Of a stretch of DNA of 8,589 nt, positions 5,135 to 8,589 are shown in pieces. Numbering within the stretch: position 1 is the first letter of the stretch; every line of letters begins with the position of its first letter. Location: positions 1-8,589 of the forward strand of contig JAHEDL010000187.1 of NCBI GenBank assembly GCA_024641255.1, read 5' to 3'. The notes under the pieces were generated by a model. It saw only the letters and a program-made list of their open reading frames with translations. It ran no database searches and was not told the DNA's origin. The position numbers were made by a program, and so were the translations under genes. This DNA is from Pseudorhodobacter sp. Lineage in GTDB: Bacteria > Pseudomonadota > Alphaproteobacteria > Rhodobacterales > Rhodobacteraceae.

Positions 5135-6363
5135 AGCAGGCGCAACTGCTGCGGCGGCGGGGCGAAGCGGGCGCGCAAATCGTTGCTGTCGGTCATGGCA
5201 CCGGGGGTCCAGCCGGGCATGCTGACAAAGGCCTTGGCTTTCTTCATCTGCGCGCCGATGCGAACCAGATCTTCATAGCGCAGGCTGCGGTTGCGGCGGG
5301 CCGCGATGATGCGGTCCACGGTTTTGGTGCCAAAGCCCGGCACCCGCAGCAGCATCTCTTGGCTAGCCGCGTTTACATCCACCGGGAACTGCCCGCGATG
5401 CTGCAGCGCCCAAGCGAGTTTTGGGTCAAGCTCAAGGTCCAGATGGCCCGCGGTGGTGCCGGTTGCAATTTCGTCGGCACTGAAACCGTAGAACCGCATC
5501 AGCCAGTCGGCCTGATACAGCCGATGTTCGCGCAGCAACGGTGGTTGGATCAGCGGCAGGGCGGCAGACGCGTCGGGAATCGGAGAAAACGCAGAATAGT
5601 AGACGCGTCGCAGCTTGTAGCCGGTGTATAGTCGCGTCGCGCTGGTCAGGATTGTCACATCGTCGGTGCCATCCGCGCCGATGATCATCTGTGTGCTTTG
5701 CCCTGCAGGTGCAAAGCGAGGTGGCCGTTTGCCACTGTGCGACAGGTCTTTGGCGGCTTCCCCCTCCAACCGCACCTGCGCCATGGTGGCGCGGATGGTT
5801 TCGGGCCGCTTTTCGGGCGCGAATTTGCGCAAGGACGCATCTTGCGGGAGTTCGACGTTGATCGACAGCCGGTCGGCGTAAAGCCCTGCTTGGCGGATCA
5901 GATCGGGCGAGGCGTCGGGGATGGTTTTCAGGTGGATATAGCCGCGAAAGCTGTGGTCTTGGCGTAAGGTCTGCGCGATGCGCACCATGTCGGCCATGGT
6001 CTGATCGGGCGAGCGGATGATGCCCGAGGAAAGGAACAAACCTTCGATATAGTTGCGCCGATAGAATTCCAGCGTCAGCGTTACCACTTCTTCCACCGAA
6101 AACCGGGCGCGTTCCACGTTAGACGACACCCGGTTGATGCAGTAAGCGCAGTCAAAGATGCAGAAATTCGTCATCAGAATTTTCAGCAAGGAAATGCAGC
6201 GCCCGTCTGGCGTGTAGGCGTGGCAGATGCCGCTGCCGCCCGAAGATCCGACGCCGCCTTTGCGGGAATCGCGCCGCTCCCCGCCCGAAGAGGCGCAAGA
6301 GGCGTCGTATTTTGCCGCATCCGAAAGGATCGCAAGCTTGTCTTGTAGCGTGAACTTACCCAT
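5131..6363 (-). CDS. Putative DNA modification/repair radical SAM protein
   Basis: The product has 410 residues. The radical SAM [4Fe-4S] motif CxxxCxxC is FCIFDCAYC with C68, C72 and C75. Two further cysteines (C47, C56) lie in the typical upstream segment GICHAYTPDGRCISLLK. Residues 85-265 carry the rest of the barrel, including the SSGI motif (112-115). A helix-hairpin-helix DNA-binding element follows at about 326-356 (VNAASQEMLLRVPGFGTKTV, 330-349). This order matches the TIGR03916-type family that co-occurs with DUF4130 and UdgX; its reaction is, as far as I know, not established. The ATG at 6363 fits the family N-terminus (KFTLQDKLAILSDAAKYDASC). No Shine-Dalgarno is visible, and the predicted transcript start falls almost on the ATG. 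It is the first gene of the SOS-type operon, with a LexA box just upstream. Confidence 0.93.
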   Translation of the reverse strand: MGKFTLQDKLAILSDAAKYDASCASSGGERRDSRKGGVGSSGGSGICHAYTPDGRCISLLKILMTNFCIFDCAYCINRVSSNVERARFSVEEVVTLTLEFYRRNYIEGLFLSSGIIRSPDQTMADMVRIAQTLRQDHSFRGYIHLKTIPDASPDLIRQAGLYADRLSINVELPQDASLRKFAPEKRPETIRATMAQVRLEGEAAKDLSHSGKRPPRFAPAGQSTQMIIGADGTDDVTILTSATRLYTGYKLRRVYYSAFSPIPDASAALPLIQPPLLREHRLYQADWLMRFYGFSADEIATGTTAGHLDLELDPKLAWALQHRGQFPVDVNAASQEMLLRVPGFGTKTVDRIIAARRNRSLRYEDLVRIGAQMKKAKAFVSMPGWTPGAMTDSNDLRARFAPPPQQLRLL

Positions 6364-6370
6364 GGGTGAC

Positions 6371-6398
6371 GATGTAATGTTCTGCTTATGTTCGTCAA
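6371..6398 (-). promoter_or_regulatory. Probable promoter of the radical SAM-UdgX operon
   Basis: On the minus strand, TTGACG (6393-6398) as -35 is followed after 16 bases by TACATC (6371-6376) as a weak -10. The LexA box fills the spacer. Initiation would fall about at 6363-6365, at the ATG itself, suggesting a leaderless mRNA. The -10 match is modest. Confidence 0.5.
6379..6393. promoter_or_regulatory. LexA (SOS) box GTTC-N7-GTTC
   Basis: The plus strand reads GTTC TGCTTAT GTTC, a perfect match to the alphaproteobacterial LexA operator GTTC-N7-GTTC. It lies 15 bases upstream of the radical SAM ATG and between the proposed -35 and -10, the usual place for repression. A rough chance expectation for this 8-base pattern anywhere on either strand of the window is about 0.26, so its position in a DNA-repair promoter is what makes it convincing. 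Confidence 0.8.
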
Positions 6399-6477
6399 TA
6401 CGAAAGGCAAAAGCAGATGATCATCAAAACGCCAAGCAGCGCTAATTCATAGTGATTTGATTGTTAATCTGGGAAAG

Positions 6478-6553
6478 TGGTGCCGCTGAAGAGACTCGAA
6501 CTCCCGACCCCATCATTACGAATGACGTGCTCTACCAGCTGAGCTACAGCGGC
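6478..6553 (-). tRNA. tRNA-Thr (anticodon CGU)
   Basis: The minus strand gives a 76-base tRNA with an encoded CCA end (6478-6480). The acceptor stem is GCCGCTG/CAGCGGC with discriminator A; the D arm is GCTC...GAGC. The anticodon arm CGTCA-TTCGTAA-TGATG contains anticodon CGT (one G-U pair in the stem), reading ACG. The T arm is GGGAG-TTCGAGT-CTCTT, with two G-U pairs at its outer end. It stands alone, between the SOS operon and the AraC gene. There is no integrase or repeated tRNA end nearby. Confidence 0.96.
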
Positions 6554-6569
6554 ACTTTCTGGTTGCCGC

Positions 6570-6598
6570 GTGATATGGCCCGGCCAGATCAATGTCAA
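6570..6598 (-). promoter_or_regulatory. Promoter of tRNA-Thr
   Basis: On the minus strand a perfect TTGACA (6593-6598) is followed by a 17-base spacer and TATCAC (6570-6575). The predicted start near 6563 lies about 10 bases before the mature tRNA 5' end. Confidence 0.7.
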
Positions 6599-6934
6599 CA
6601 CCAGAAACGGTGCGCGTTTTGGGCGGGCGGTTGTGCTGCCGTAGCATGAATTGCGCCTGATGGCGACGTAAGGGCAAGCGTCTTGCGCTTGAGTCGGTCT
6701 GCGTTGGTGCCGGTGCCAGCCAATGTAACCGCGGCGAAAGCACTTATGTACGATGCGGCAATATCGGCTGGAATTTTGTACAAAACGACAAAAAAGTATC
6801 AGTTGCGATGTTGTAGCGTAGTAGCGCCAGCAGTTTGCCGCCGGTATCGTCAATCTTGCCAAGGTAGAAAACCTGCCGGGCGGAAGGCGCAAAAACCGGG
6901 CCGTGAGTTCGGAGTTGTGAAGGGAGGATGGCGG
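6599..6934. other. Non-coding stretch between the tRNA promoter and the AraC gene
   Basis: No credible gene is seen in these 336 bases. The frame leading into the AraC gene is open from 6683, but that part lacks family-like sequence. The stretch holds a 6-pair hairpin at 6675-6691 (CAAGCG/CGCTTG), a 12-base perfect palindrome at 6774-6785, an A-rich patch around 6782-6797, and the AraC ribosome-binding site AGGGAGG (6921-6927). No convincing -35/-10 pair for the AraC gene was found. Confidence 0.6.
6774..6785. promoter_or_regulatory. Perfect palindrome TTTTGTACAAAA, possible operator
   Basis: A 12-base perfect palindrome in an otherwise GC-rich intergenic region, 149 bases upstream of the AraC-type start. 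It could be a binding site for a dimeric regulator. AraC proteins usually prefer direct repeats, so autoregulation through this site is not assured. Confidence 0.3.
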
Positions 6935-7816
6935 ATGAAACCGGACCTAGAAGTCGTCCAGATCGGACGCTCTGAATCTTTCAAGGCGTGGGAACACGGC
7001 TATCCGTATCATACGGTGCGCTGGCATTTTCACCCTGAATACGAAATTCACCATGTGGTTGCCACGTCGGGGCATTATTTTGTCGGTGATTTCATTGGCA
7101 ATTTTGAACCCGGAAATCTGGTGCTGACAGGGCCGAACCTGCCGCACAACTGGGTTAGCGATGTGACGGTGGACACCAAGGTGCCGTTGCGCAGCCGGGT
7201 GTTGCAGTTCACCGAAGAATTTATCGCCGATGCGATGGCGCTGTTGCCAGAGCTTGCGGCCTGTCAGGACTTGTTGGAAACCAGCCGCCGCGGCGCGTTG
7301 TTCAGCGCAGCCACGGCAGAGCTTGCGGCGCCACTGCTGGCAGAGCTTGTTACCGCGCAGGGCATTCGCCGCATCGAAGCGTTTTTTGGTCTGTTGGGGG
7401 TGCTTTCGCGGGCGGATGTGACGACGCTGACCTCGGCCAGCTATCTGCCTGACCCGTCGGGATTTATGTCAACCGGGATCAACGAAGCCTTGGCCTATAT
7501 CAACGCGAACCTGACCGAACAGTTCAGCGAAGCCGATCTTGCCGAAATTGCGGGCCTAAGTGCTTCGGCGTTTTCGCGCAGCTTCCGTCGCCATACCGGG
7601 CAGGCCTTGGTGAAATACGTCAACCGCCTGCGGATCAACCTTGCGTGCCAGTTGTTGATGGGGCCAAGCGAGATGAAGATAACCGACGTGTGCTTTTCGT
7701 CTGGTTTCAACAACATATCTAATTTTAACCGGCAGTTTCAGGTGCAAAAAGGCATGACGCCTTCGCGATTCCGGGAATTGCTTGCCGAAAACCAACCCCC
7801 GGCCCTAGCGGCCTGA
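6935..7816 (+). CDS. AraC-family transcriptional regulator with N-terminal cupin sensor
   Basis: The product has 293 residues, normal for the family. Residues 27-75 form a cupin-like sensor: VRWHFHPEYEIHHV (28-41), GHYFVGDFIGNFEPGNLVLTGPNLPHNW (46-73). The C-terminal part, from about 182 to 285, holds two helix-turn-helix motifs: FSEADLAEIAGLSASAFSRSF (197-217) and KITDVCFSSGFNNISNFNRQF (248-268), ending in the family-typical GMTPSRFR (273-280). The ATG at 6935 was chosen because AGGGAGG (6921-6927) precedes it by seven bases and the cupin begins soon after; an in-frame ATG at 6683 adds 84 unlikely residues. It lies just upstream of, and in the same direction as, a sugar-binding protein gene. 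A role as its sugar-responsive regulator is a reasonable inference; the ligand is unknown. Confidence 0.93.
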   Translation: MKPDLEVVQIGRSESFKAWEHGYPYHTVRWHFHPEYEIHHVVATSGHYFVGDFIGNFEPGNLVLTGPNLPHNWVSDVTVDTKVPLRSRVLQFTEEFIADAMALLPELAACQDLLETSRRGALFSAATAELAAPLLAELVTAQGIRRIEAFFGLLGVLSRADVTTLTSASYLPDPSGFMSTGINEALAYINANLTEQFSEADLAEIAGLSASAFSRSFRRHTGQALVKYVNRLRINLACQLLMGPSEMKITDVCFSSGFNNISNFNRQFQVQKGMTPSRFRELLAENQPPALAA

Positions 7817-7849
7817 AGTAAGGACGAGTTCTGCCAAAAAGTGGCGCCC

Positions 7850-7871
7850 GGCGGGGCCGAGGAACCCCGCC
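7850..7871 (+). terminator. Hairpin after the AraC gene, possible terminator
   Basis: GGCGGGG (7850-7856) pairs with CCCCGCC (7865-7871) around an 8-base loop, 33 bases after the AraC stop. No T tract follows, so it may be a weak terminator or a processing hairpin. Confidence 0.4.
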
Positions 7872-7921
7872 CTAGCAAAGCTTCCGGCGAAGACCCGGTT
7901 TGAGTGATGGACAAATGGCAC

Positions 7922-7946
7922 CGGCGGCAGAACCCTACTGCCACCG
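7922..7946. repeat. Inverted repeat upstream of the sugar-binding protein gene
   Basis: CGGCGGCAG (7922-7930) and CTGCCACCG (7938-7946) are complementary except for one position, around a 7-base spacer. It lies about 100 bases before the next ATG and could be a regulator site or an mRNA hairpin. Confidence 0.3.
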
Positions 7947-7958
7947 CATGGTCAGGTA

Positions 7959-7972
7959 TTGTCTGCAGGCAA
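7959..7972. promoter_or_regulatory. Near-perfect 14-base palindrome, possible operator
   Basis: TTGTCTGCAGGCAA is palindromic except for one mismatched pair, 73 bases upstream of the sugar-binding protein start. It resembles a LacI- or GntR-size operator, but no such regulator is visible here. Confidence 0.3.
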
Positions 7973-8045
7973 GCCAACACCCTTGGCGGCGATGACCCGC
8001 GCTGTCGAGGGAATCAAGAGAAGCGGTCAACATGGAGGATGACCA

Positions 8046-8589
8046 ATGAAACTTTCTGCATCACATCTGATGGGCGCGCTGGCGCTTTCCACCGCGCTTA
8101 TCAGCGGCGCGGCGTTTGCGCAGACCGCTGGCACCGTGGCATTCCTGATGCCCGACCAAGCATCGACCCGCTATGAAGAGCATGACTTCCCTGGCTTTCA
8201 GGCCGAGATGGCAAAGCTGTGCGCTGACTGCACGGTGATTTACCAGAACGCCACCGCCGATGCGGCGCTGCAACAGCAGCAGTTCAACTCTGTCATCACC
8301 CAAGGCGCGACGGTGATCGTGCTGGACCCGGTGGACAGCAGTGCAGCCGCCGCGATGGTTAGCCTTGCGCAAAGCCAAGGCGTGAAAGTTATCGCCTATG
8401 ACCGTCCGATACCGGACAAGCCCGCCGATTATTATGTTTCGTTCGACAACAAGGGCATCGGCAAAGCTATTGCTGAATCGCTGATGGCGCATTTGAAAGA
8501 TCTGGGTCTGCCGACCGACAAGGGCGGTGTTCTGCAGATCAACGGGTCGCCGACCGACGCGGCCGCCGGTCTGATCAAAGACGGTATCC
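8046..8589 (+). CDS. Periplasmic sugar-binding protein of an ABC transporter (N-terminal 181 residues)
   Basis: The gene is open to the window edge, so its 3' end is missing. Residues 1-25 are a clear Sec signal peptide with cleavage expected after AFA (23-25). The mature part starts with TVAFLMPDQASTRYEEHDFPGF (30-51) and contains VIVLDPVDSS (90-99), VKVIAYDRPI (113-122) and YYVSFDNKGIGKA (129-141). This is the periplasmic-binding-protein type I fold of the XylF/ChvE-like group, which captures sugars such as xylose or related aldoses. The exact sugar is not readable. C59 and C62 form a CxxC that could make a disulfide in the periplasm. The start has GGAGGA (8034-8039) six bases before the ATG. 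ATPase and permease genes are expected to the right. Control by the upstream AraC-type protein is likely. Confidence 0.93.
   Translation, partial: MKLSASHLMGALALSTALISGAAFAQTAGTVAFLMPDQASTRYEEHDFPGFQAEMAKLCADCTVIYQNATADAALQQQQFNSVITQGATVIVLDPVDSSAAAAMVSLAQSQGVKVIAYDRPIPDKPADYYVSFDNKGIGKAIAESLMAHLKDLGLPTDKGGVLQINGSPTDAAAGLIKDGI

Noticed and set aside
6478..6553. tRNA as an integration (att) site of a mobile element
   Set aside because: There is no integrase gene, and I see no duplicated tRNA 3' end elsewhere in the window.
6683..6934. 84-residue N-terminal extension of the AraC-type protein
   Set aside because: The extension has no family-like sequence, and a strong AGGGAGG precedes the ATG at 6935, where the cupin part begins soon after.
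8032..8049. Tiny leader ORF (MEDDQ, stop) overlapping the sugar-binding protein start
   Set aside because: It has only five codons, contains the ribosome-binding site of the real gene, and lacks its own Shine-Dalgarno; most likely chance.

Overview
The window looks like chromosomal DNA of a GC-rich alphaproteobacterium, most likely of the Rhodobacteraceae/Roseobacter group. The evidence is the protein style, a pyrF/aminotransferase/sulfotransferase cluster, and a GTTC-N7-GTTC LexA box, which is the alphaproteobacterial SOS operator. I see no insertion sequence, integrase, CRISPR array, rRNA or replication origin.

Layout from left to right. Positions 1-102 hold the tail of an upstream transcript and a strong intrinsic terminator. 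A plus-strand gene (215-898) encodes a secreted Gly/Asn-rich protein of unknown function. It converges on a minus-strand cluster running from pyrF (3281) through a class IV aminotransferase to a sulfotransferase-like protein (ends 918). The last two genes overlap by four bases, and the aminotransferase ribosome-binding site lies inside a strong predicted hairpin.

A second minus-strand cluster (6363 down to 3456) is the most interesting part. It encodes a radical SAM protein with a C-terminal helix-hairpin-helix (the family annotated as putative DNA modification/repair), then a DUF4130-UdgX fusion (uracil-DNA cross-linking enzyme), then a 55-residue DUF2256 zinc-ribbon-like protein. The first two genes overlap by four bases. 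A perfect LexA box sits between a plausible -35 and -10 just upstream of the radical SAM start, so the module is probably SOS-induced. It may be read from a leaderless transcript.

Next comes a tRNA-Thr(CGU) gene on the minus strand with its own promoter. A roughly 380-base non-coding stretch follows, then a plus-strand AraC-family regulator (6935-7816), which probably controls the periplasmic sugar-binding protein that begins at 8046 and runs off the right edge. That gene is presumably the first of a sugar ABC transporter operon.
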